Below, one piece after another: positions 24,565 through 31,084 of a stretch of DNA of 33,020 nucleotides. Both the position numbers and the translations under genes were made by a program. The number at the start of each line of letters is the position of its first letter. Position 1 is the stretch's first letter. This stretch comes from Chlamydiota bacterium. GTDB lineage: Bacteria; Chlamydiota; Chlamydiia; Chlamydiales; Rhabdochlamydiaceae. Under the pieces are notes generated by a model. That model was not told the DNA's origin and did no database searches. It was given only the letters and a program-made list of their open reading frames with translations. The stretch lies in assembly GCA_003228815.1 (NCBI GenBank), contig QIGB01000038.1, positions 1-33,020 of the forward strand, read 5' to 3'.

Positions 24565-25602
24565 ATGAAAAAGAAACTTTCATTTTTGCTTCTTTGTCTT
24601 TCCTTTCTATCCCTTCCTGCCTTTGCTGAAGATCCGCAACTTGAAATCATCATCCAGAATCGTATTCTCGCCACCGTGAACGGAAAAAACATCTCTGTGT
24701 TTGACGTGATGAAAAAAATGGATGTTTTTCTCACTCGCAACTATCCAGAAGAAGCAAAATCTGCCACCCAGCGCCACCAATTCTACTCACAAAGTTGGCG
24801 ACAAGTTCTGGATCAGCTCATCGACAACGAGCTCATATTGGCCGACGCGGAAAAACTCCAGGTCAAAATCCCCGACGCAAAAATCCGCGAGACGATCCAC
24901 GAACGGTTCGGCCCCAATGTAATGGCCAGCCTAGATGAGCTGGGACTTACTCTCGATGAAGCTTGGCAAATGCTTTATACAGAAATGGCTGTCCAACAAA
25001 TGAGTTGGCATCGGGTCTATAAAAAAGCGCAGGATCATATTGGTCCAGCTGATGTTAAAGTGGCCTATCACGATTACTTAGAAAAAAACCCTCCCAAGGA
25101 AGAGTGGAAATACCAGGTCCTTTCTATCCGGGCAAAAACGGAAAAACTGGGAAGTATCTATGCACAAAAAGCGTATGCTCTCATTCGCAATGAACCTCTT
25201 CCCTTTGAAACATTGGCCAAAAAACTTACAGAAGAAACTGACCCTGATTCTGAGGTCAGCATCAACGTCTCAAATGATTACAATGTAGAAGGAAAAGACC
25301 TCTCCTCTTCTCACAAAACAATCCTCTGCAATCTCGAGCCCGGCGCATACAGCGAGCCAATCGCCCAGGTCAGCCGTCACGACAATAGTACCGTCCACCG
25401 GATTTTTTATCTCAAAGATCACAAAGCCTCGCCTCCTCCCACTTTTGATTCCATGGTCGAAAAACTCTTCGACGACCTCGTGCAAAATGAAGTCAGCAAA
25501 GAATTCCCCCCTTATCTCGCCAAGCTCCGCAAACAATTCAATTTCGATGAGAAAAACTTGCAGTCCATTCCAGCTGATTTCCAACCTTTTTCCTTGCACT
25601 AA
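24565..25602 (+). CDS. Exported SurA/PpiC-like chaperone-type protein
   Basis: The 345-residue protein has an N-terminal signal peptide (MKKKLSFLLLCLSFLSLP, then AFA before Glu-Asp). A SurA N-terminal-like helical domain follows (ILATVNGKNISVFDVMKKMD..., LDQLIDNELILADAEKLQV), then a parvulin-like region (about 175-275) in which family active-site residues are not obvious, so isomerase activity is doubtful. It would chaperone outer membrane proteins in the periplasm. Its TAA is directly followed by the ATG of rsmA with no gap. As I recall, Chlamydia trachomatis has a hypothetical gene (CT355) next to ksgA (CT354), which may be the counterpart. The start at 24565 is chosen over 24553 because of the signal peptide and promoter position. 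Confidence 0.8.
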   Translation: MKKKLSFLLLCLSFLSLPAFAEDPQLEIIIQNRILATVNGKNISVFDVMKKMDVFLTRNYPEEAKSATQRHQFYSQSWRQVLDQLIDNELILADAEKLQVKIPDAKIRETIHERFGPNVMASLDELGLTLDEAWQMLYTEMAVQQMSWHRVYKKAQDHIGPADVKVAYHDYLEKNPPKEEWKYQVLSIRAKTEKLGSIYAQKAYALIRNEPLPFETLAKKLTEETDPDSEVSINVSNDYNVEGKDLSSSHKTILCNLEPGAYSEPIAQVSRHDNSTVHRIFYLKDHKASPPPTFDSMVEKLFDDLVQNEVSKEFPPYLAKLRKQFNFDEKNLQSIPADFQPFSLH

Positions 25603-26451
25603 ATGCCTGTCTATCGCCCCTCGCATTTCCATCAATTGGGCATCAAAGCAAAAAAACGCCTTTCCCAAAATTTTTTGATCGACCAAAACATCCTCGACAA
25701 ACTCTGCACAGCGGCAAACATTCAGAAAGGAGATTCTATCCTAGAGATTGGGCCGGGCGCTGGGGCCATCACAGAAAAATTGCTTGCAAAAGGCGCCCAA
25801 GTAGTCGCTGTTGAAAAAGACCCTGATTTAGCCGAAAAACTGAGTCGATTGCAGAATGAGGAATTAACAATTGCTTGCGCAGACGCTCTGAAGTTTCCTC
25901 TCGAAAATCTCCCCAAAAAAACAAAAGTGGTCGCAAATCTACCCTTCCATATCGCCACACCCCTGATCGAGCGATTCATCCGCCTCTTTCCAAAAATCGC
26001 CTCCCTCACTGTGATTGTTCAGCGGGAAGTCGGGCAAAGAATGACAGCAGAAAAAAATTCCCCTCAATACAGCAGCTTTGCCCTCTTTATCAAAGCGTAT
26101 AGCACACCTAAATACTGCTTCTCGATCAAACCAGCCTCTTTTTTCCCAGCACCTTCCGTGCATTCCTCCGTCATCCACATGCCTCTGCATGCTTTCCCGT
26201 TCCCCTTTTCGGAAAGAGCCTTTTTTCAAATGACCCGCACAGCTTTTGGCAAAAGGCGGAAAATGTTACGTGGCTCGCTCAAAGAGCTCTATCCGAAAGG
26301 AGTTCTAGAAAAAGGATTTGCAGGGGCTAACATATCTCCCACAGCCCGTCCACAAGAACTAACGATTGAGGACTTTGCCCGCTTGTTTGTAGAATGTGAA
26401 ACCACCTACGAGAACCAAGAAGCCCAGCAACCAAAAAACCCAATGGATTGA
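25603..26451 (+). CDS. rsmA: 16S rRNA dimethyladenosine transferase RsmA (KsgA)
   Basis: The 282-residue enzyme dimethylates A1518 and A1519 of 16S rRNA with SAM. The sequence shows KKRLSQNFLIDQNILDKL (about 18-35) and the SAM motif ILEIGPGAGAITEKL (47-60). The acidic EKD lies at 71-73, and the target-adenine motif NLPFHIATPL (112-121) has Phe in place of the usual Tyr. The C-terminal helical domain has SVHSSVIHM and FGKRRKMLRGSL. The family core ends near residue 265 (LTIEDFARLF). The last 17 residues are extra and are encoded opposite the 3' end of the D,D-carboxypeptidase gene. The ATG immediately follows the stop codon of the SurA-like gene. Confidence 0.95.
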   Translation: MPVYRPSHFHQLGIKAKKRLSQNFLIDQNILDKLCTAANIQKGDSILEIGPGAGAITEKLLAKGAQVVAVEKDPDLAEKLSRLQNEELTIACADALKFPLENLPKKTKVVANLPFHIATPLIERFIRLFPKIASLTVIVQREVGQRMTAEKNSPQYSSFALFIKAYSTPKYCFSIKPASFFPAPSVHSSVIHMPLHAFPFPFSERAFFQMTRTAFGKRRKMLRGSLKELYPKGVLEKGFAGANISPTARPQELTIEDFARLFVECETTYENQEAQQPKNPMD

Positions 26452-27588
26452 ATGCTTTCTCTCACTTGCACAGACAGCAAATAAAGGGGCAGAAGTCAGT
26501 TCAATTCCTTCTCCATTTTCTACGACAAGGCGACCGACTACATCATTTGCAGCATGCTTTCGTTTCAGTTTATGCCAAAGAAGTTTGGCCTGCAAATCGG
26601 GTTCTTCAGTCGGGAAATAATGAATCACCACATCTTCCTTTAGCGAGGCCTGCAATGCCTCCCCATTTTTCGGCATTTTCCGCAAGAAACACTCATGGTC
26701 CTTGGAAAAGAGGATCCGCTTTTCTTCTTTTTCTTGAAAAGCTGCTTCAAAAAGGTTGATCGCATCTTCGAAATGATTTTTAGCCGACTCACATCCAAGC
26801 AAGACAACAATCAACTTCCTCCCCTTATCCTCTGCAGCCGCCACCAAATTGTATCCCGCGCTGGCAATATAACCCGTTTTGCCTCCCAAATACTTTGCGT
26901 ACTGGTACTTCCCTTCCTTCAGCAAGCGATTCGTATTCACAAGAGTTTTGCCTTCATGAAATAAATAGGTAGGCGTGGTAACAATCTGACAAAACTTAAG
27001 GTTTTTGAAAGCGAGCCCTGCGATGAGAGCCATATCATACGCAGTCGTCATCTGAGCAGGGTGGAGCAATCCATGGGGATTTTGAAAACGGGTCTGATGG
27101 ATTCCTCTTTTTTGAAGATAGAGATTCAATTCCTCCATAAAATGGGGAACGGTTCCTCCCACCCCTTCCGCAAGAACATTGGCGGCATCATTTCCTGATT
27201 CAAGCAATAGACCATGCAGGAGTGCCTCTACAGAATATCCTTTTCCCTCTTTGAGCCCAATCGTTACCCCATCATGTTCAATCACATAAGGGGGATAGCT
27301 TAAGAAGTCGGATTGCTTTTCATCGGCAAGGACAACCGCCAAAGCATCCTTCGAAGCCACGCACATTTTCTGCAAATCGAGATTTTTTTGATCGAGAACG
27401 AAAAGAGCCGTTGCAATTTTCAAGATGCTCGCCGGGTAATGAGGTTCTTTGGCCTGTTTTTGGAACACAATTGAGCACGTGTCAGGATTATACAGAATCG
27501 CCGATCGGGCATTCACATGAACCTTAAGCCCCTGAGCGCTAAGGGGGGCTAAAGAAAGAAAGAAAAACAGAAGAAACAGTCGCATCAT
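26359..27588 (-). CDS. D-alanyl-D-alanine carboxypeptidase (DacA/PBP5-6 family), membrane-anchored
   Basis: The 409-residue protein has a signal peptide (to about residue 19, LSAQG) and a serine-type S11 peptidase domain. It carries the three penicillin-binding motifs: SxxK (SILK, Ser54 and Lys57), SxN (SGN, 131-133) and KTG (GGKTGYIASAGYN, Lys237). A PBP5-like C-terminal beta domain follows (about 285-370), then a membrane segment at 382-400 and a basic tail. It trims the terminal D-Ala of peptidoglycan pentapeptides in the periplasm. The last 30 residues, including the whole membrane anchor, are encoded antisense to the rsmA 3' end (93-bp overlap). The start is one of two adjacent ATGs (27588, 27585) after AAAGG. 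It is similar in kind to chlamydial DacF (CT551). Confidence 0.94.
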   Translation of the reverse strand: MMRLFLLFFFLSLAPLSAQGLKVHVNARSAILYNPDTCSIVFQKQAKEPHYPASILKIATALFVLDQKNLDLQKMCVASKDALAVVLADEKQSDFLSYPPYVIEHDGVTIGLKEGKGYSVEALLHGLLLESGNDAANVLAEGVGGTVPHFMEELNLYLQKRGIHQTRFQNPHGLLHPAQMTTAYDMALIAGLAFKNLKFCQIVTTPTYLFHEGKTLVNTNRLLKEGKYQYAKYLGGKTGYIASAGYNLVAAAEDKGRKLIVVLLGCESAKNHFEDAINLFEAAFQEKEEKRILFSKDHECFLRKMPKNGEALQASLKEDVVIHYFPTEEPDLQAKLLWHKLKRKHAANDVVGRLVVENGEGIELTSAPLFAVCASERKHSIHWVFWLLGFLVLVGGFTFYKQAGKVLNR

Positions 27589-27685
27589 AGACCTTTAAAA
27601 AAAAGACCGATCTACTCAATATGAGGGAACCGGCGAGGTACGGCCCAAGTGTACCCCACCTGAGAATTTATTCTAAGACTTGCCT

Positions 27686-28114
27686 ATGACACCAAATGAA
27701 TTGGAAAAAGCCTATAACGAATTCACGACGAATTTCAAAAAATGGGCCCCTGATGGAATCATTGAAATCGATCTTGAAACTCTTTGCGAAATGGGGCTTC
27801 TCAATCGTGACGACCTTGATGAGGAATCGCCCGATGAGGTGACCCAATTCTTCCATGTGACAGAAACACCCGATAAAATCAGCTTGCACAATGAGAAGTT
27901 TGCGATCTGGATCGTTCCCCAACTCCTCGATAATATTCCCACCACCCACACCTATATTTCCCAGCTGGGCAAGGAAGGGCCCCAACTCGAACTCGTCTAT
28001 GCAACAGCAGGGGTCTACAACACCCCCAAATTCATTCTCAAAGTCCTCCAGCATTTCCTAATTGATGTGATCGACACCGATGCCGTGATCTCCTCAATAG
28101 GCAAAAAAACTTAG
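27686..28114 (+). CDS. Conserved chlamydial-type hypothetical protein
   Basis: The 142-residue cytoplasmic acidic protein starts MTPNELEKAYNEFTTNFKKW and contains GIIEIDLETLCEMGLLNRDD, IWIVPQLLDNIPTTHTYIS and a C-terminal helix LKVLQHFLIDVIDTD. There is no signal peptide, membrane segment or catalytic motif. I do not recognise a named family. In Chlamydia trachomatis a small hypothetical (CT550) sits next to dacF, and this may be its counterpart by position; that is recollection, not a match. The ATG at 27686 has no ribosome binding site; TATTCT at 27669-27674 could be a -10 box, again suggesting a short or missing leader. Coding-like composition and third-position bias support it as real. 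Confidence 0.75.
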   Translation: MTPNELEKAYNEFTTNFKKWAPDGIIEIDLETLCEMGLLNRDDLDEESPDEVTQFFHVTETPDKISLHNEKFAIWIVPQLLDNIPTTHTYISQLGKEGPQLELVYATAGVYNTPKFILKVLQHFLIDVIDTDAVISSIGKKT

Positions 28115-28160
28115 ATCTATTCCTTCCCGCGGATCATTCAAGCCTTCTTGTCACTCACTC

Positions 28161-29369
28161 TCAAACAAGTTGTGATAAAAAGGTTCTTGCAGGGACAATT
28201 ATGGGTTTTGTTTCCTCAAAACAATTTTTTGAAACAAATGGAAGATCTAATGTTACTTGAAATGCATGCGGGGCCTTTGTTTCATTTTGAAATCGGTAAA
28301 GATCTCTTGAAATGCTATTTTTCTTTGTCTTGGCTTCTACTAAAAACCAGGGTTTATTATTTTTCGTAACAACAAAATCCACTTCTTTTTGTTCTTTTGT
28401 TCTTAGATAATAAAGACCATAGTCTCCCATCCCCCGATCGTTCCAAAAATGGATCGCTTTGAGGAGATGATTTGCGATAAAATTCTCATTTCGTTGTCCT
28501 ACGTCTTCTACCAATGACCAATCCCATAAATAAAGCTTTGGCTCCTTTAAAAGGGAGCGTGTAATATTTTTAGACCACGGCTGAATGGAAAAACAAAAAT
28601 AAAAGGATTTAAGCACCTCTATCCATCTCCGAATGGTATCGGTGGAAACACGGACTTTTTTTGCTAAAGATTGGAAATCTAACGATCTTGCTGCCTGCTT
28701 TTGCAAAAGTTCCGCAAGCAACTGCATTTGCGCAATTTCTTGAATACGAGTAGCATCTCTTATATCTTCAGAAAAAAGTTGATCCTTTCGCATCGCTTGA
28801 AGACGCTTAGAAAAACTTTTTGAGCGTTGTACGAATGGCTCGGGAAATCCTCCGAATTCCAGAAGTGCATTCCAATCTTCATCAGAAATTGGTTTCGGAT
28901 CAGTCCGTATTTCATTTTCAATAATGTGCGGTGCTACAATCTCTGCTACGGAAAGAGGATGAATCCGATAATAAAAATATCGCCCCATTAAACTGTCGCC
29001 ACCTTTTTTATATACATTTAGACGAGCGCTGCCAGTGACAATCATTTTTGTTTCTTTTTCATATTTATCAAAAAAGCCCTTTAGAAAAGTTTTCCACTTT
29101 CCAAACTTATGAATTTCGTCAAAAATGAGAATGGGAATTTCCTGCTTGATCTCATCAAGGTTTACTTGTGAAGCAATTGCGGAGGGACCTTCAATGAAAA
29201 GAAGCCTTTCAGCCGGGTTGTCCCAGTTAAAATAAAAATACTCTGGCCACTTTTTTGCTACATCCAAACTCAAAGTCGTCTTTCCAACCTGTCTTGGCCC
29301 CATTAAAAAAGCCATTTGGCGTAGCTCAGTTAGATGTTGATGAATCAAATTCTCATAGAGTCTCTTCAT
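28161..29369 (-). CDS. AAA_14/DUF4143 family ATPase
   Basis: The 402-residue protein has an N-terminal AAA-type ATPase domain with Walker A MGPRQVGKTT (23-32), Walker B LIFDEIHKFG (81-90) and the family segment TGSARLNVYKKGGDSLMGRY (112-131). A winged-helix-like middle part has VRVSTDTIRRWIEVLKSFY. The C-terminal DUF4143 region contains LWDWSLVEDVGQRNENFIANH and the nuclease-fold-like EVDFVVTKNNKPWFLVEAK motif. These proteins are common, mobile and of uncertain function. The frame allows a start at 29390, but that ATG lies within the putative promoter; MKRLYENLIHQHL at 29369 is the usual family N-terminus. Neither ATG has a ribosome binding site. It is convergent with the hypothetical at 27686, 46 bp apart. 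Confidence 0.88.
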   Translation of the reverse strand: MKRLYENLIHQHLTELRQMAFLMGPRQVGKTTLSLDVAKKWPEYFYFNWDNPAERLLFIEGPSAIASQVNLDEIKQEIPILIFDEIHKFGKWKTFLKGFFDKYEKETKMIVTGSARLNVYKKGGDSLMGRYFYYRIHPLSVAEIVAPHIIENEIRTDPKPISDEDWNALLEFGGFPEPFVQRSKSFSKRLQAMRKDQLFSEDIRDATRIQEIAQMQLLAELLQKQAARSLDFQSLAKKVRVSTDTIRRWIEVLKSFYFCFSIQPWSKNITRSLLKEPKLYLWDWSLVEDVGQRNENFIANHLLKAIHFWNDRGMGDYGLYYLRTKEQKEVDFVVTKNNKPWFLVEAKTKKNSISRDLYRFQNETKAPHAFQVTLDLPFVSKNCFEETKPIIVPARTFLSQLV

Positions 29370-29378
29370 ATATTGACT

Positions 29379-29406
29379 ATAATACGACATATCGTTTTTT
29401 AGTCAA
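29379..29406 (-). promoter_or_regulatory. Promoter of the DUF4143 ATPase gene, overlapping the repeat pair
   Basis: On the minus strand TTGACT (29406-29401) and TATTAT (29384-29379) are 16 bp apart. Transcription would begin near 29372, within a few bases of the ATG at 29369, so the message would be leaderless or nearly so. The -35 box overlaps the proximal copy of a 16-bp direct repeat, which fits repression by a protein bound there. Confidence 0.55.
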
Positions 29407-29436
29407 GACCAGGTTACGATATATCGTTTTTTGGTC
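29389..29436 (-). repeat. Pair of 16-bp direct repeats spaced 32 bp (candidate operator)
   Basis: ATATCGTTTTTTAGTC (29389-29404) and ATATCGTTTTTTGGTC (29421-29436), plus-strand reading, are identical at 15 of 16 positions and start 32 bp apart, close to three helical turns. The distal copy is inside the perfect 12-bp palindrome ACGATATATCGT (29416-29427) that extends one end. The proximal copy covers the -35 box of the ATPase gene. Confidence 0.65.
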
Positions 29437-29694
29437 GGCGCATATTATTTATATTCAGGGAGTTATAAATTGCCAAGGCAAAAACTCGATGGCATTATAG
29501 CGACGCACGCACTTTTTGACATGGGGGGTGCCTCGTTCCTAAAAAAACCTCCACTTGAATTCAACCCGCTGAATTGCAAACTAAATTATTTAGTTAACAC
29601 ACTTATAACCAGGAAATTAAATCAGTAATTAATTGAATAATATTAATAAAAAACATATAATAGGGATTGGAAATTTTAATAATAAGAAAAAACA
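29407..29694. other. Intergenic stretch without a convincing gene
   Basis: About 290 bp lie between the DUF4143 gene and the racemase-like gene. Apart from the distal repeat copy at 29421-29436 and the promoter at 29633-29661, I see only AT-rich sequence (29575-29665). A 65-codon frame (29431-29628) has no ribosome binding site and no family resemblance, and is not called. Confidence 0.5.
29633..29661 (+). promoter_or_regulatory. Promoter of the racemase-like gene
   Basis: TTGAAT (29633-29638) and a perfect TATAAT (29656-29661) are 17 bp apart in AT-rich DNA. The expected start is near 29668, about 27 nt before the ATG at 29695. This supports 29695 as the original start of the gene now broken into two frames, because the ATG at 29853 would otherwise leave a 185-nt leader. 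Confidence 0.7.
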
Positions 29695-29865
29695 ATGACA
29701 GCAATAATATCGACCTCAGATATTCAACCACAATTTCCTGAGCCTCAAAGAGTTATTATAGGAGGCCGGAGGGAAGACTACCAACGGCTTTACCTAGCAT
29801 TCAAGGAGTTTTTTTCCGCGAATTCGAAAAGCGCGCTTGGGTTGCAAGCACAATGCAAGACATGA
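29695..29865 (+). pseudogene. Probable N-terminal fragment of the racemase-like gene, cut off by a frameshift at a T7 run
   Basis: The 56-codon frame begins MTAIISTSDIQPQFPEPQRV and is placed correctly behind the promoter at 29633-29661. It reads protein-like to KEFF, where a run of seven T (29809-29815) occurs, then continues into unlikely sequence and stops at 29863. Adding one T to the run joins it directly to the downstream frame (AFKEFFFREFEKRAWVAS, then MQDMNLSSKK), giving one protein of about 364 residues. Explanations are a natural frameshift mutation, slippage-dependent expression, or a sequencing error in the homopolymer. Confidence 0.6.
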
Positions 29866-30788
29866 ACCTCTCTTCTAAAAAGAACAACTCATGGAAAATC
29901 CTAAAGGTAACCCTTTCGATGGATCAAACAGATTATTACGTCGCTCTGCAAAAGAAAATTGCAGAACTGATCCCAAGAGAAGACCATCGCCCAACAATTG
30001 ATCTAAAGCTGGTGGGAGAAAATGTCTCCTCTAGAGAGCAAAAAGGGCAAAAAGTGGTTTCGATTGGAATCCTAGGTGGACTAGGACCACTAGCAGATGC
30101 TGATTTGATTGAAAGAGTGCAAGGCCAAGCAAAAAAACTTGGGTTTAAGCAAAACAATATGATCATCAATCTCTTTTCTGCACCCCCGCCCAGACGACTC
30201 GTGCAAATATTGAACTACTTACTCTTGTATCTTTATAGAATTTTTTTTCGGTTTCTAAAGAGAAAACATTCTCATTTTTATCTAGCTTCGAATACTGCTC
30301 ATACCAGAATCAAACTTTTACGATTTTTTGGAACCAGAAGGGTCGTCAGTCTTGTGAAACAAGTAGGAGATTCTATTCAGAAGAAAAATAGTGGCGAAAC
30401 GATTTTCATTTTTGGAACAAGACATGGTACAAAAAAGGGGTTATACCAGAGAATTTTAAAAGCTAGAGGCCTTCTCTATCAAAAGGCAGACTTAACTGAA
30501 CAAAGAATTCTCCAAAAATTGATCAATGAAATCAAACAAAAGCCCTCACGAGAAATGTCTAGAAAATTGGAAGACTATATCATCGAGGTCATGCAAAAAA
30601 AGAAAGCACCAGGAAAATCCTATCAAGTTCTCTTAGGCTGTACAGAGCTTTCCTTAGCACTTGGTGATACAGGGATTGCTCGTTTAAAAGAACGCCTTGA
30701 GATGGAAGTTTTCAACACACAAGAAATTTTTTCCCAAGCGATTCAGAAGCACATAAAGACTATTGGATGGCTGCTTTCAGCAGAATAA
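29853..30788 (+). CDS. Aspartate/glutamate racemase family protein, lacking the first catalytic Cys
   Basis: The 311-residue frame has the Asp/Glu racemase superfamily start VVSIGILGGLGPLADADLI (about 68-86) and the second active-site motif VLLGCTELSLAL with Cys263. The first active-site motif, normally CNTAH, is SNTAH (Ser146-His150), so one of the two catalytic Cys is Ser. A hydrophobic segment LVQILNYLLLYLYRIFFRFL with following basic residues (about 116-138) replaces part of the usual substrate region. Upstream coding sequence to 29817 is open in this frame and protein-like, so the true protein probably includes the fragment at 29695. The ATG at 29853 has no ribosome binding site. Racemase activity is uncertain. 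It stands alone between two accessory elements. Confidence 0.75.
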   Translation: MQDMNLSSKKNNSWKILKVTLSMDQTDYYVALQKKIAELIPREDHRPTIDLKLVGENVSSREQKGQKVVSIGILGGLGPLADADLIERVQGQAKKLGFKQNNMIINLFSAPPPRRLVQILNYLLLYLYRIFFRFLKRKHSHFYLASNTAHTRIKLLRFFGTRRVVSLVKQVGDSIQKKNSGETIFIFGTRHGTKKGLYQRILKARGLLYQKADLTEQRILQKLINEIKQKPSREMSRKLEDYIIEVMQKKKAPGKSYQVLLGCTELSLALGDTGIARLKERLEMEVFNTQEIFSQAIQKHIKTIGWLLSAE

Positions 30789-30920
30789 ATTGCGAAATGG
30801 CCTCAGAGCACATCTACAAAGCGCTTTCATTGCTGAGAGCCGAGTTTTTTTTCTAAGAGATTCTTTGGAAAGCGGAGTAAACTCAAATCAAGTTTGCGCA
30901 GCTTGAAAAAATTCTCATAA
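30789..30920. other. Intergenic stretch between the racemase-like gene and the IS element
   Basis: It contains a run of eight T (30846-30853) preceded by a short CTCAG/CTGAG inverted pair, which might be a weak plus-strand terminator. No gene is visible. The last bases (CATAA) are the left flank of the insertion sequence. Confidence 0.35.
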
Positions 30921-30933
30921 CCCAAGTTCAGAG
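30921..30933 (+). repeat. Left terminal inverted repeat of the IS element
   Basis: CCCAAGTTCAGAG is identical to the reverse complement of 33008-33020. The next bases (ATGGCGTTT versus GTGTAGTTT) are partly conserved. Confidence 0.85.
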
Positions 30934-31069
30934 ATGGCGTTTGAGGAAGATAGTAAAAATCATTTTAATTTTTCCATAACCCATTGATAATCAGCACTTC
31001 TATTTCCTGGATTGTATTTGTAGTGTCTGAAAATGAAGATAAGTGTTTCTCTAAAAGATTTAATGCCTT

Positions 31070-31084
31070 ATGAGATGATCTCAT
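31070..31084 (+). promoter_or_regulatory. Palindrome over the transposase start codon
   Basis: ATGAGATGATCTCAT is a perfect inverted repeat with 7-bp arms and one central base. It ends on the second base of the transposase ATG (31083). In RNA the hairpin would hide the start codon. Limiting transposase translation in this way is known in principle for IS elements; its role here is inferred. Confidence 0.45.

Noticed and set aside
29431-29628. 65-codon plus-strand frame in the accessory region
   Set aside because: It has no ribosome binding site, no family resemblance, low complexity at its end, and begins inside the operator repeat.
29809-29815. Programmed -1 ribosomal frameshift at the T7 run
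   Set aside because: The tandem-slip codon geometry is imperfect (A-site TCC cannot re-pair on TTC) and no downstream stem-loop is clear; mutation, slippage of polymerase or sequencing error are simpler.
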